The notes under the pieces were generated by a model, which made no database searches, was not told where the DNA came from, and was given only the letters and a program-made list of their open reading frames with translations. DNA of 64,000 nucleotides from positions 124,001 to 188,000 of the forward strand of contig CAZAMF010000002.1 of NCBI GenBank assembly GCA_964486295.1, given 5' to 3'. Positions 53,628-62,589 of the stretch are shown here, piece after piece. The translations under genes and the position numbers were made by a program. The stretch is from CALBZG01 sp964486295 (GTDB lineage: Bacteria; Bacillota; Clostridia; Peptostreptococcales; Anaerovoracaceae). Each line of letters starts with the position of its first letter. The first letter of the stretch is position 1.

Positions 53628-53636
53628 GAGAAAACA

Positions 53637-54644
53637 ATGCCCGGCGGACAGATTAAAAAACTATATATTCTTCAAATCCTTGAAATCCTGAGAAAATATT
53701 CGGACGCCAACCATCCGCTTCTTCAAAGGGATATCGTTCAATTGATGAAAAGAGATTTTGGTGTGGAATGCGAGCGGAAAGCAGTCGGCAGGAACATAGA
53801 AAACCTCAGGGACCTCGGTCATGACATTGAATATGACAATGGTTACTACCTTGTAGATAAAGTCTTTGAAGAAAGTGAGCTGAGGTTGCTTGTTGATGCC
53901 GTGCTGGCATCCCGATACATACCGGTTCGGCAGGCAAAAGACCTGATCGAAAAGCTGACCTCACAAGCGAGCGTATATTTCCGGCATAAAGTCAGACATA
54001 TCAGCAATATTAGATATATGGAACATCAGAACAACAATGATCTGTTCTACAATATTGATATTCTGACACAAGCTATAGAAGAAAAAAGACAGGTGCTTTT
54101 TTTCTACAAGAAATATAATATTGAAAAACAATTGATTTATACCACTGTCGGTAAACATATAGTCAATCCCTATCAGATCGTTCTGGCAAACGGAAGGTAT
54201 TATTTAGTGGGCAATATCGACAAGTATGATAGTATATCTCATTTCCGTGTGGAGAGAATCAGCGAAATCGAATTGTCAAATACCGCACGGAAAGATCCGA
54301 AAAAACTGGATGAACTGAAAAACGGATTCGATTTGCCGCGCCATATGGTGGAACATATTTATATGTTCGGAGGACATTCGGTATATATTAAGCTTAGAGC
54401 AAAAAAGTCTGTGATCGATGACGTTATCGATTGGCTGGGTACAGATATTGATATCATACCGGAGGCGGGAGAAGACACCTGTATTGTGAGGACGAAAGCA
54501 AATGAAGCAGCGATGAAATATTGGTGCCTGCAGTTTGGCGAGAGTATTACGGTTCTGGAGCCCGCATCTCTGAGAAATAATATGCTTGAAGCCATCCGAA
54601 CCATCAGCCTAAATTACATGCCGGATCAACTGGAGCAAAAATGA
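53637..54644 (+). CDS. WYL-domain transcriptional regulator
   Basis: The 335-residue protein has an N-terminal winged-helix DNA-binding domain (about 1-75, LQRDIVQLMKRDFGVECERK) and a WYL domain (about 135-235). The family's aromatic triad is partly kept: KHIVNPYQIVLANGRYYLVG. A C-terminal dimerisation extension (about 240-335) follows. WYL proteins sense ligands such as single-stranded nucleic acids or nucleotides. The preceding small peptide gene shares its SD region. Target genes are unknown; the ltaS-like gene downstream has its own promoter. Confidence 0.88.
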   Translation: MPGGQIKKLYILQILEILRKYSDANHPLLQRDIVQLMKRDFGVECERKAVGRNIENLRDLGHDIEYDNGYYLVDKVFEESELRLLVDAVLASRYIPVRQAKDLIEKLTSQASVYFRHKVRHISNIRYMEHQNNNDLFYNIDILTQAIEEKRQVLFFYKKYNIEKQLIYTTVGKHIVNPYQIVLANGRYYLVGNIDKYDSISHFRVERISEIELSNTARKDPKKLDELKNGFDLPRHMVEHIYMFGGHSVYIKLRAKKSVIDDVIDWLGTDIDIIPEAGEDTCIVRTKANEAAMKYWCLQFGESITVLEPASLRNNMLEAIRTISLNYMPDQLEQK

Positions 54645-54699
54645 GTGCTGCCGATGACCACTAAATATTGTGGGTTATGTGAATTTTGCCTTTAAGATA

Positions 54700-54728
54700 T
54701 TGAAGTTGTTAGGAGCGTATAGTATAAT
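54700..54728 (+). promoter_or_regulatory. Promoter of the LtaS-like operon giving a leaderless mRNA
   Basis: TTGAAG (54700-54705), 17-nt spacer, TATAAT (54723-54728), 6 nt to the ATG at 54735. Identical geometry to ung and dinB. No ribosome binding site lies before the start. Confidence 0.75.
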
Positions 54729-54734
54729 CGACCC

Positions 54735-57209
54735 ATGGAAAACATATTGCTGAAAGTTCGAAAAACCGTTACGGATTCTTCGGATTATTTAATGAATTTT
54801 TTTTGGCACTACAAAGATGTTTACGGCTATGTTGGTATTTCGGCAGCGGCCGCTGTGATCCTGAAAGTGCTTCTCCTATACAAATTGATTGGAATTAATT
54901 CCAACTTTTTTTTGGTGTGTTTAACGACCTGCCTGATCATTTGGTTTCTTTTTGCCTCATTCAGAAACAAGTGGATCGCTGTCATTATTTACACACTGAT
55001 TTCCATTCTCATGTTCTGCGATGTGACTTATGCCAGCTTTTTTAACCGATATCTGTCCGTCGGGATGATCGGTGCTGCTGAGGTTGTCGGAGATATCGGG
55101 GAAAGCATTAAGGAAGTGATCAGACCCGTAAACTTCCTGATGTTTTTAGATGTGATACTCATCTACGCTACTCTGATAAAAAGCAGAGTACCGCTAAAAA
55201 AAAAATTGACGAGGGGCTTGGTTCTTAAATCCAGCCTTTCCGCAATTATACTCGTAACCATGCTCGTATGGAACTTCGCAGCTTTGCCTCTGATCACTTC
55301 TTTATCCAATCAGGAATTTTTTTCATATCATCTGAAAGATATTGTGGATAACAGTTTCGGAAGCGAAAAAAACGATAATATGGCGGCTTATACAAATAGC
55401 TATGAACTGGAAAAGAGCGGTCCTTATTTTGGCGTGGCTAAAGGGAAAAATCTGATTGTTCTACAGTTGGAATCAATGCAGGATTTCGTCGTTGGTCTCG
55501 AATACAACGGCCAGGAAATCACTCCTAATCTGAATCGACTGATTGAATCAAACACAATTTATTGTCCTGAGTTTTATCAGCAGATCGGAAGCGGGAATAC
55601 TTCTGATGCCGAGTTTGCGGCCAACAACTCCTTATATGGAACATTATCAAGTTATACTTATAAACTTTTTGATGAGAACTACTACCGTGGGCTTCCGGCT
55701 TTATTGAAGGAAAAAGGTTACAGCACGGCCGTTTTGCATGGTTTTGAAAACAGAAACTTCTGGAACCGGGACAATGCGTATCGGGCGTTTGGGTTTGACC
55801 GCTATTATGGCGGACTGAACGATAAAGGCAGAGAAGGCGATTTCACATCCGATGAGTGGATGGGATGGGGTATCACAGATTCCTGCTTTTACCCCCAGGC
55901 GGTTCAGTATATGAAGGATCTTGATGCGCCTTTTTATAGCTTTGTCATCAGCCTTTCAAATCATCATCCCTTTGAAATGCTCCCTCAGTATCAGCAAATC
56001 AAGCTGCTTCCAGAGGATGAAGGAACCATCGTAGGGAATTATTTGAATAGCGCTGCATATACAGATTACTCTGTTGGTATCTTTATCGATGAACTGAAGG
56101 ACGCCGGTCTTTATGATAATTCAGTTTTTGTGATCTACGGCGATCATGTAGGACTGACTCATACAGATGAAATAGATGCTTCCATGAAGAGGCTTCTGGG
56201 ACACGGTTACGGATATGAAGATATGATGAATGTCCCGTTGATCATCCATATGCCTGACGAAACTTACGATATCCACGAAACTTGTGATACGGCAGGCGGC
56301 CAGACGGATCTGCTGCCGACCCTGGCTTATCTTTTCGGATTCGAATCATTGGATACTCTATATACAGGCCATAATATACTTACAGTCGATGAAGGATTTG
56401 TGGCGGAACAGACCTATATGACAAAGGGATCTTTTTTCACAAATGATATCGGATATGAGATGTCAAGAGATGGTGTTTTTGAGAACGGAAGGGCCTGGAA
56501 CCTTGAAACAGATGAAGAAATCGATCTGAAGAATTGTTATGAAGGCTATCTGAAGAGTATAGATGTAGTGAACACCTCCGAATACATCTTAAAAAGCGAT
56601 GCAATCAGAACTGTATATCTTGAGGGTAAAAGTCTGAATGAAGCAGCTGATCAGAAAGTCTCAAGAACTTATCCGACGGAAATCGTTATTGCCGGCTGGC
56701 CGGATGCAGAACTCATGGGGACGAATTCCAAAGAAGCATTGGACTACAGTTACCTGCAGGGATACAGAACACTCAGAATCGATATTCTCTGGGATGACAA
56801 AAGCAATGCTTACACCGTCAACAGCAAAACAGGGAGAACGGCTATGACATGGGATGACATGATTTCTTGGCTGGAGGAGCATGGAAACGCACAGCTCGTG
56901 GTTCATGTGCCAAAAAGCGGTGATTATATGATGAATTTTACGGGCAAGAAAAATCGCGCCGCAGCGGAAAGAATGATTATCGAGGTTCCCGCAGAGGAGG
57001 AATATTCAGGCAGGTATGAAGCGATCCTGGATGTTTCGGATTCCCGGATGTCGATAGAAAATATGAAGGAGTTTATAGACAGCCGTAAAGTTTGGGCAGT
57101 TCTGATGCCGAAGGAACTGACAGATGGACCGATGGCTGAATTGCTTGATGCCGATATCGCCGTGTATATTATCGAGGACAATAATGGAATCATTGAAAGA
57201 AAAAACTAG
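54735..57209 (+). CDS. Lipoteichoic-acid-synthase-family protein with C-terminal GDPD-like domain
   Basis: The 824-residue protein has about five N-terminal membrane helices (about 28-190), then an extracellular alkaline-phosphatase-type domain (about 235-570) of the LtaS family. Catalytic Thr289 in GSGNTSDAEFAANNSLYG and metal Glu246 in LQLESMQDF are present, with the IYGDHVGLT motif late. LtaS polymerises glycerol phosphate from phosphatidylglycerol. The last 170 residues (about 645-824) follow the order of a glycerophosphodiester phosphodiesterase (EALDYSYLQGYRTLRID, TAMTWDDMISWLEEHG) but lack its catalytic His. Start has no SD; the mRNA is likely leaderless. It overlaps the next gene by 26 nt. 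Confidence 0.85.
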   Translation: MENILLKVRKTVTDSSDYLMNFFWHYKDVYGYVGISAAAAVILKVLLLYKLIGINSNFFLVCLTTCLIIWFLFASFRNKWIAVIIYTLISILMFCDVTYASFFNRYLSVGMIGAAEVVGDIGESIKEVIRPVNFLMFLDVILIYATLIKSRVPLKKKLTRGLVLKSSLSAIILVTMLVWNFAALPLITSLSNQEFFSYHLKDIVDNSFGSEKNDNMAAYTNSYELEKSGPYFGVAKGKNLIVLQLESMQDFVVGLEYNGQEITPNLNRLIESNTIYCPEFYQQIGSGNTSDAEFAANNSLYGTLSSYTYKLFDENYYRGLPALLKEKGYSTAVLHGFENRNFWNRDNAYRAFGFDRYYGGLNDKGREGDFTSDEWMGWGITDSCFYPQAVQYMKDLDAPFYSFVISLSNHHPFEMLPQYQQIKLLPEDEGTIVGNYLNSAAYTDYSVGIFIDELKDAGLYDNSVFVIYGDHVGLTHTDEIDASMKRLLGHGYGYEDMMNVPLIIHMPDETYDIHETCDTAGGQTDLLPTLAYLFGFESLDTLYTGHNILTVDEGFVAEQTYMTKGSFFTNDIGYEMSRDGVFENGRAWNLETDEEIDLKNCYEGYLKSIDVVNTSEYILKSDAIRTVYLEGKSLNEAADQKVSRTYPTEIVIAGWPDAELMGTNSKEALDYSYLQGYRTLRIDILWDDKSNAYTVNSKTGRTAMTWDDMISWLEEHGNAQLVVHVPKSGDYMMNFTGKKNRAAAERMIIEVPAEEEYSGRYEAILDVSDSRMSIENMKEFIDSRKVWAVLMPKELTDGPMAELLDADIAVYIIEDNNGIIERKN

Positions 57210-59370
57210 TTATATTGTCAAAGAAGCACAGAAACTTGCAAATAAACTGATCCTGCAGCTATTGCCCCTCTTCAGGGAATACTTTAGAAGAGCGGGTATT
57301 TTTGCACGGCAGATGTTCGATGATCAGGTGCGTCCTGCCACTAAAAGGTTTTATGAAACGACTTCCCGAAAGGCAGCCGAGTGGGTCTCGATCCTTTCGG
57401 TCCGCCTGCCCAAAATCAGGATTACTGATCGGGTGAAACACAACATCATATCGATATTGATCATTGCGCTTCTTATGAGCAATCCGTTCGGAACTGCAAT
57501 GGGAAAAACCATCAATAACCAGGAATTCTTTACCTATCATATTAAAGATTTATTGCAATACGCGTTTTCTGAAAGGGCTTCTGCAGAAACGGCATACTAT
57601 CTCGCAACGGACACTTATGAAAAACAACTGGACGGGGAGTTGTTCGGGGTCGCTAAAGGCAAAAATCTCATATTAGTACAGATGGAATCCATGCAAAACA
57701 TGGTGATCGGCAAAGAATATTACGGACAGGAAATCACGCCGAATTTAAATAAACTGATCGAAGACGAATCTACAATTTACTTTGATAATTTTTACTCTCA
57801 GATAGGAGCCGGTAATACTTCGGATGCTGAATTCGCGGCAAACAATTCTCTTTTCGGGAGTATTGAAAGCTATACATATCAGCTGTTTCAGGAAAATTAT
57901 TTTTATGGTCTACCTAAAGTATTAGCTTCGGAAGGTTATGAAACAGCGGCTTTTCATGGATATAAAAAGGAATTCTGGAACAGAGCCGGAATTTATCCCA
58001 ACCTTGGCTTTAATCAATTCTTTGGCGGTGACGACTATGTCAGCGATCATATCAAAGGAATTGGCGGCGGAAATATTGTAGGCATCAGCGATAGCGCATT
58101 TTTTAAACAAACGATAGATTTTATGCAGGATATGAAAGAACCTTTCTATGGATTTGTAGTCACTCTTTCCAGCCACAATCCTTTTGGGCTTCCGGATCAG
58201 TTAAAAGAACTGAAAATCAAGCCGGAAGACTCCGGCAACGTATTCGGGAGCTATCTGAATTCCGTGCATTATGCTGATAAATGTCTCGGTGAGTTCTTTG
58301 ACGAGCTCAAAGAATCCGGATTATATGATGACAGCATCATCATTCTCTATGGCGATCACTTTGCCATGTCCAAATCGGATGACCGGGTTTCAGAAAGTGT
58401 ATCAAACTGGCTGGGGCATGAATATTCATATGATGAAATGAATAATGTTCCGTTGATGGTGCATATACCGGGAGAAGATGTGAAAGAGACCATTTCAATT
58501 TCCGGAGGCGAACTTGATCTGCTGCCAACGATTTCCTACCTGATGGGTGTTCCAAAATTGGATACTATTTATCTGGGACAAAATCTATTTACTGCACAAA
58601 AAGGATTCGTTCCTTTGCAGCTTCATATGATCAAAGGTTCCTTCATCATGGATGATGTTGTTTTCGAAATGAGCCGTGATGGCATTTTCAAAAACAGTAG
58701 GGCCTGGAACCGGGTGACGAAAGAGCCTGTAGATATAGAACCATATTATGAGCAATATAAAGCAGCAAAACAGGCAGTCGAAGTATCATCATTCTATTTG
58801 TACAACGATGTCCTAAGGAGCGTTCTCCTGGAAGGTCAAAACCTCAATACGATTATGAGCGGAATCAAAGAAACCGCACCACCTCCAAAACATCTGACAT
58901 GGTTTACAGTTAAAGCCGATGACGCGTCCGGTCTTGCTGCTTTAGTTAAATATATGGAGGAAAATCCGAAGGATTATATCGCGCTGGAGTCCGACGATCT
59001 GTATTCACTTTTAAAGCAGCTGGAAAACGATTACTCGGGTAAGAAAGGGCTTACCGGATCCATTCTGTATGTGGATGAAGTCGCGAACAGCTATTTTCTT
59101 GAGATGCGAGGCAAAATCATTCCGGTAATGGATGGATCGACAAACAACTATACCAAATTGGAGTATCTGGGGTATGATAGAATTATTATTACCCCGGAAA
59201 AAGCAGGAATGAATACCGATGAAATGAAGGCTTTTATCGAAACAAACAGTCCGACCGGCCTGATGGTTTTCGATAAAGACAATCAAACCTACAGGCAGTA
59301 TGCTGACCAATACGGTGTTTCACTCTATATGGAACAAAACGGGAATACCATCGAGAAAATATATAATTAG
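57184..59370 (+). CDS. Second LtaS-like sulfatase-fold protein, reduced membrane part
   Basis: A 728-residue paralog of the previous gene. Its catalytic domain is very close (GAGNTSDAEFAANNSLFG, LVQMESMQNM, ILYGDHFAMS), but the N-terminus has one clear membrane helix (NIISILIIALLMSNPFG, near residue 90) after about 85 charged residues, instead of a five-helix bundle. The C-terminal region (about 560-728) corresponds to the GDPD-like part but is even more degenerate. ATG 57184 lies inside the previous gene, with a weak GAGG upstream; the frame is open to 57124. The two proteins may form a pair. Confidence 0.82.
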   Translation: MESLKEKTSYIVKEAQKLANKLILQLLPLFREYFRRAGIFARQMFDDQVRPATKRFYETTSRKAAEWVSILSVRLPKIRITDRVKHNIISILIIALLMSNPFGTAMGKTINNQEFFTYHIKDLLQYAFSERASAETAYYLATDTYEKQLDGELFGVAKGKNLILVQMESMQNMVIGKEYYGQEITPNLNKLIEDESTIYFDNFYSQIGAGNTSDAEFAANNSLFGSIESYTYQLFQENYFYGLPKVLASEGYETAAFHGYKKEFWNRAGIYPNLGFNQFFGGDDYVSDHIKGIGGGNIVGISDSAFFKQTIDFMQDMKEPFYGFVVTLSSHNPFGLPDQLKELKIKPEDSGNVFGSYLNSVHYADKCLGEFFDELKESGLYDDSIIILYGDHFAMSKSDDRVSESVSNWLGHEYSYDEMNNVPLMVHIPGEDVKETISISGGELDLLPTISYLMGVPKLDTIYLGQNLFTAQKGFVPLQLHMIKGSFIMDDVVFEMSRDGIFKNSRAWNRVTKEPVDIEPYYEQYKAAKQAVEVSSFYLYNDVLRSVLLEGQNLNTIMSGIKETAPPPKHLTWFTVKADDASGLAALVKYMEENPKDYIALESDDLYSLLKQLENDYSGKKGLTGSILYVDEVANSYFLEMRGKIIPVMDGSTNNYTKLEYLGYDRIIITPEKAGMNTDEMKAFIETNSPTGLMVFDKDNQTYRQYADQYGVSLYMEQNGNTIEKIYN

Positions 59371-59378
59371 CCTTATTG

Positions 59379-59422
59379 AAAGGGATATCCCGGTGTTAAA
59401 TAAATCGGAGATATCCTTTTTT
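59379..59422 (+). terminator. Terminator of the LtaS-like operon
   Basis: AAAGGGATATC (59379-59389, one bulged G) pairs with GATATCCTTT (59410-59419) around an AT-rich loop, followed by TTT. Confidence 0.75.
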
Positions 59423-59453
59423 GAAAAAGAACCGGAAAGGTTGTATAAACAGA

Positions 59454-60626
59454 ATGAATGATAATGTGTATTTTATTATTTTAGGAGTCATTGGGATTAT
59501 TGCGGTCATCGCATTGATTGTAATCTGTACAGTTCTGCTGATTCAAAACGGGAACCTACGCAAGGAAGTCCGGCTAGGAAGGCAGGAAATGTTAGCTTTT
59601 ATGCAAAAACAAATCACTGATCTGGCCTTGCTTAGTGAACAAAAACTTGACAATATCAGAACAACAATGGAATTAAGGCTGGGCTCCATGCAGGAAGACA
59701 ACAACCAGCAACTGTCAAGAATGAGGGAGACCGTAGATGAAAAACTCCAAAAAACATTGGAGGATAAAATTAGTCGATCATTCAGCATTGTTTCAGAAAG
59801 GCTGGAACAGGTGTATAAAGGTCTTGGTGAGATGCAAACGCTGGCCGCGGGAGTCGGAGATCTGAAAAAGGTTTTATCAAATGTAAAGACGAGAGGAATT
59901 CTGGGGGAGATCCAACTTGGCGCAATTCTCGAACAAATTCTGTCTCCGGAACAATATGAAACTAATATCGTTACCAAGAGTTACGGCAGTGAACGGGTGG
60001 AATTTGCGATCCGGCTGCCCGGTGACGAATCGGGTCATGTTTTTCTGCCCATCGACGCAAAATTTCCACAGGAACCTTACCTTAGACTGACGGAGTCATT
60101 CGAAGAAGGAAATCCCGAAAAAATCGACTCCGCTAGCAAAGCGCTTGAAAGAGCGATAAAGGTCAGTGCAAAGGACATCCATGACAAATATATTGAGCCA
60201 CCATTTACAACTGACTTTGCGATCATGTTCCTTCCTTTTGAAGGTTTGTATGCTGAAGTTGTGCGGCGTGGTCTGGTTGAAACACTGCAAAGAGATTATA
60301 AAGTCAATATTGCAGGGCCCACTACCATGGCGGCTCTGCTGAACAGTCTTCAGATGGGCTTTAAGACTCTGGCCATTCAAAAACGCTCCGGTGAAGTATG
60401 GAATATACTAGGAGCCGTTAAAACAGAGTTCGATAAATTTGCGAATGTCCTTGAGCAGGCGCAGTCAAGAATCAATCAGGCGAATGCAGAACTGGACAAG
60501 TTAGTTGGAATCAGGACGAGAAGCATCCAGAAGAAACTCCGGAATGTTTCCGAGATGGAAGACGAAACCGCCCGTGAAATTTTGGGGCTGACGAATTCTT
60601 ACGAAGCAGAAGATGATGAAATCTAG
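59454..60626 (+). CDS. rmuC: DNA recombination protein RmuC
   Basis: The 390-residue protein has an N-terminal membrane helix (about 5-30), a coiled coil (about 40-135) and the RmuC nuclease-like core: NVKTRGILGEIQLGAILEQIL, VFLPIDAKFPQEPYLRL, and PTTMAALLNSLQMGFKTL. RmuC limits inversions at short inverted repeats, probably as a PD-(D/E)XK-type nuclease (DAK in PIDAKFP). ATG 59454 is preferred; a TTG 11 codons earlier lies in the T-run of the upstream terminator. The next gene follows 24 nt later. Confidence 0.93.
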   Translation: MNDNVYFIILGVIGIIAVIALIVICTVLLIQNGNLRKEVRLGRQEMLAFMQKQITDLALLSEQKLDNIRTTMELRLGSMQEDNNQQLSRMRETVDEKLQKTLEDKISRSFSIVSERLEQVYKGLGEMQTLAAGVGDLKKVLSNVKTRGILGEIQLGAILEQILSPEQYETNIVTKSYGSERVEFAIRLPGDESGHVFLPIDAKFPQEPYLRLTESFEEGNPEKIDSASKALERAIKVSAKDIHDKYIEPPFTTDFAIMFLPFEGLYAEVVRRGLVETLQRDYKVNIAGPTTMAALLNSLQMGFKTLAIQKRSGEVWNILGAVKTEFDKFANVLEQAQSRINQANAELDKLVGIRTRSIQKKLRNVSEMEDETAREILGLTNSYEAEDDEI

Positions 60627-60650
60627 TCTAAATGATAATGAGGAGCGCCG

Positions 60651-61373
60651 GTGGGTATTTTTGCAATAGGTGATTTACATCTGTCAATGAATGAAAATAT
60701 TGAAAAACCCATGGATATATTCGGAGGACCATGGATTGACCATGTCGATAAGCTTCAGAGAGAGTGGGATACCCTCATCAATGAAGAGGATCTCATGATT
60801 ATTCCGGGGGACATATCTTGGGCTTTAAAATTGCCTGAGGCCATGACGGATCTCGACTGGATTCATGACCGTCCTGGCCGTAAGGTTCTTTTCAAAGGGA
60901 ATCATGATCTTTGGTGGTCATCGAAAAGCCGGCTGAATAAGCTGTACGAAGATATGATATTTATACAGAATGATTTTTTTGTGTTGGGAGATGTGGCGAT
61001 ATGCGGAAGCAGAGGCTGGGTATGCCCCGGCAATGATCCGCATAACGAAGACTATAAACTACAGGATATGAAAATATACAGAAGAGAACTGATGCGTCTT
61101 GAGATGTCTTTGGAGGCGGCCTCCCTGGCGGGATATGGCAGGGGAGGAAAAGGCAAAATCATAGGAGTACTTCATTTTCCTCCGACAAATGACAGAAAAG
61201 AATCATCTGGCTTTACTGAATTGTTCACACAATATGGCGCCAGTGTTGTCATATATGCGCATCTCCATGGAACGGATAATTTTGCAAAAGGCCTCAAAGG
61301 CATATTCAATGGTGTCGAGTACAAGCTTGTCTCGCTGGACTATTTGAAAGGGAAACCGGTGAAAATATTATGA
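60651..61373 (+). CDS. Metallophosphoesterase
   Basis: The 240-residue protein has the calcineurin-type motifs in order: FAIGDLHLSMN, IIPGDISWA, FKGNHDLWW, VLHFPP and YAHLHG, so all metal ligands are present. It belongs to the small bacterial phosphoesterases; the substrate is unknown. The start is a GTG at 60651 with GAGGAG 6-7 nt upstream. Its stop overlaps the deoB start by 4 nt (ATGA), so it may act in the same nucleotide pathway. Confidence 0.9.
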   Translation: MGIFAIGDLHLSMNENIEKPMDIFGGPWIDHVDKLQREWDTLINEEDLMIIPGDISWALKLPEAMTDLDWIHDRPGRKVLFKGNHDLWWSSKSRLNKLYEDMIFIQNDFFVLGDVAICGSRGWVCPGNDPHNEDYKLQDMKIYRRELMRLEMSLEAASLAGYGRGGKGKIIGVLHFPPTNDRKESSGFTELFTQYGASVVIYAHLHGTDNFAKGLKGIFNGVEYKLVSLDYLKGKPVKIL

Positions 61374-62542
61374 AGAGAGTAACATTAATCGTTCTGGACA
61401 GCCTTGGAATAGGCGCTTTGCCAGATGCTGATGCTTATGGAGATACCGGAGCTGATACATTCGGCCATATAGTCGATAAAATGAATCCATTTAATATCCC
61501 TAACCTTCTTAAACTTGGTTTTGGCAATATTGATTCGGCGGCGGGGGGGAGGCTCAAACAGGGTTCACCCGTAGGATCCTACGGAAGATTTGCAGAAATG
61601 TCCAAAGGGAAGGATACCATAACCGGCCATTGGGAAATAGCCGGTTTATATACTGAAAAACCGTTTAAAACATACCCGGATGGTTTTCCGGAAGAATTCA
61701 TAAAGGAATATGAGGCGGCCATCGGGATGGAAACTCTCGGGAATTATGCCGCTTCCGGGACTGAAATCATTGAAAAATTAGGGCCTGAGCATGAAGCGAC
61801 GACAAAACCGATCGTCTATACGTCCGCCGACAGTGTATTCCAGATTGCTGCCAATACAGCGGTGATTTCTCTTGATAAGCTTTATGAAATCTGCCGGATT
61901 GCTAGACAAATGCTTGTGGGCGAATATGCTTGCGGCCGTGTCATAGCCAGGCCTTATATTATTGAGAACGGGAAAAGGATAAGAACCTCAGACAGAAAAG
62001 ATTATGCGGTTTCACCGGGGCAGGAAACCCTGCTGGATAAAATCGTAAAATCCGGGAAAAAGGTCCATGCGATCGGAAAAATAAGTGATATTTTTAATGG
62101 ACAAGGTATTTCTTCCTCGGTTCATACAGAAAATAATCTTGACGGCGTCGACAAAGTGATCGTAGCCATGCAGACAGAGTTTGAAGGAATGATTTTTGCC
62201 AATCTGGTAGATTTTGATTCCAAATTCGGCCACCGCAGAGATCTTCTGGGATACGGGAAAGCGATTGAAGAATTCGACAGCAGGCTGGATGAGATCATTG
62301 GATCCATGAACGAAGAGGATGTGCTGATGCTTTGTGCGGACCACGGTAATGACCCGGTTCATTCCGGATGGGACCACACAAGGGAACATATTCCATGTGT
62401 CATCTATGGAAAAGAAATTAAGCCGGGAATCAACCTCGGAACCCGAAACACATTTGCTGACATAGGCGCGACGATTGCCGACATGTTTCATGCCGAAACG
62501 ACGGACATCGGAACCAGTTTTCTGGGTCTGATAAAAATATAG
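61370..62542 (+). CDS. deoB: Phosphopentomutase
   Basis: DeoB interconverts ribose or deoxyribose 1- and 5-phosphates in nucleoside use. The 390-residue alkaline-phosphatase-superfamily enzyme has LIVLDSLGIGALPDA (metal Asp), the catalytic Thr in KGKDTITGHWEIAG, YTSADSVFQIAAN, FANLVDFDSKFGHRRD and MLCADHGNDP, all typical of the Mn2+ enzyme. Length is normal. Coupled to the phosphoesterase; the nucleoside phosphorylase follows after 47 nt. Confidence 0.97.
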   Translation: MKRVTLIVLDSLGIGALPDADAYGDTGADTFGHIVDKMNPFNIPNLLKLGFGNIDSAAGGRLKQGSPVGSYGRFAEMSKGKDTITGHWEIAGLYTEKPFKTYPDGFPEEFIKEYEAAIGMETLGNYAASGTEIIEKLGPEHEATTKPIVYTSADSVFQIAANTAVISLDKLYEICRIARQMLVGEYACGRVIARPYIIENGKRIRTSDRKDYAVSPGQETLLDKIVKSGKKVHAIGKISDIFNGQGISSSVHTENNLDGVDKVIVAMQTEFEGMIFANLVDFDSKFGHRRDLLGYGKAIEEFDSRLDEIIGSMNEEDVLMLCADHGNDPVHSGWDHTREHIPCVIYGKEIKPGINLGTRNTFADIGATIADMFHAETTDIGTSFLGLIKI

Positions 62543-62589
62543 AAGCAACATAACTATTTAAAAAGTGAGTTATAAGGGGGCCTGATTAT

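Noticed and set aside
59421..59453. Upstream TTG start for rmuC
   Set aside because: It falls in the T-run of the preceding terminator and would not be in a transcript made from a downstream start; ATG 59454 fits the membrane anchor.
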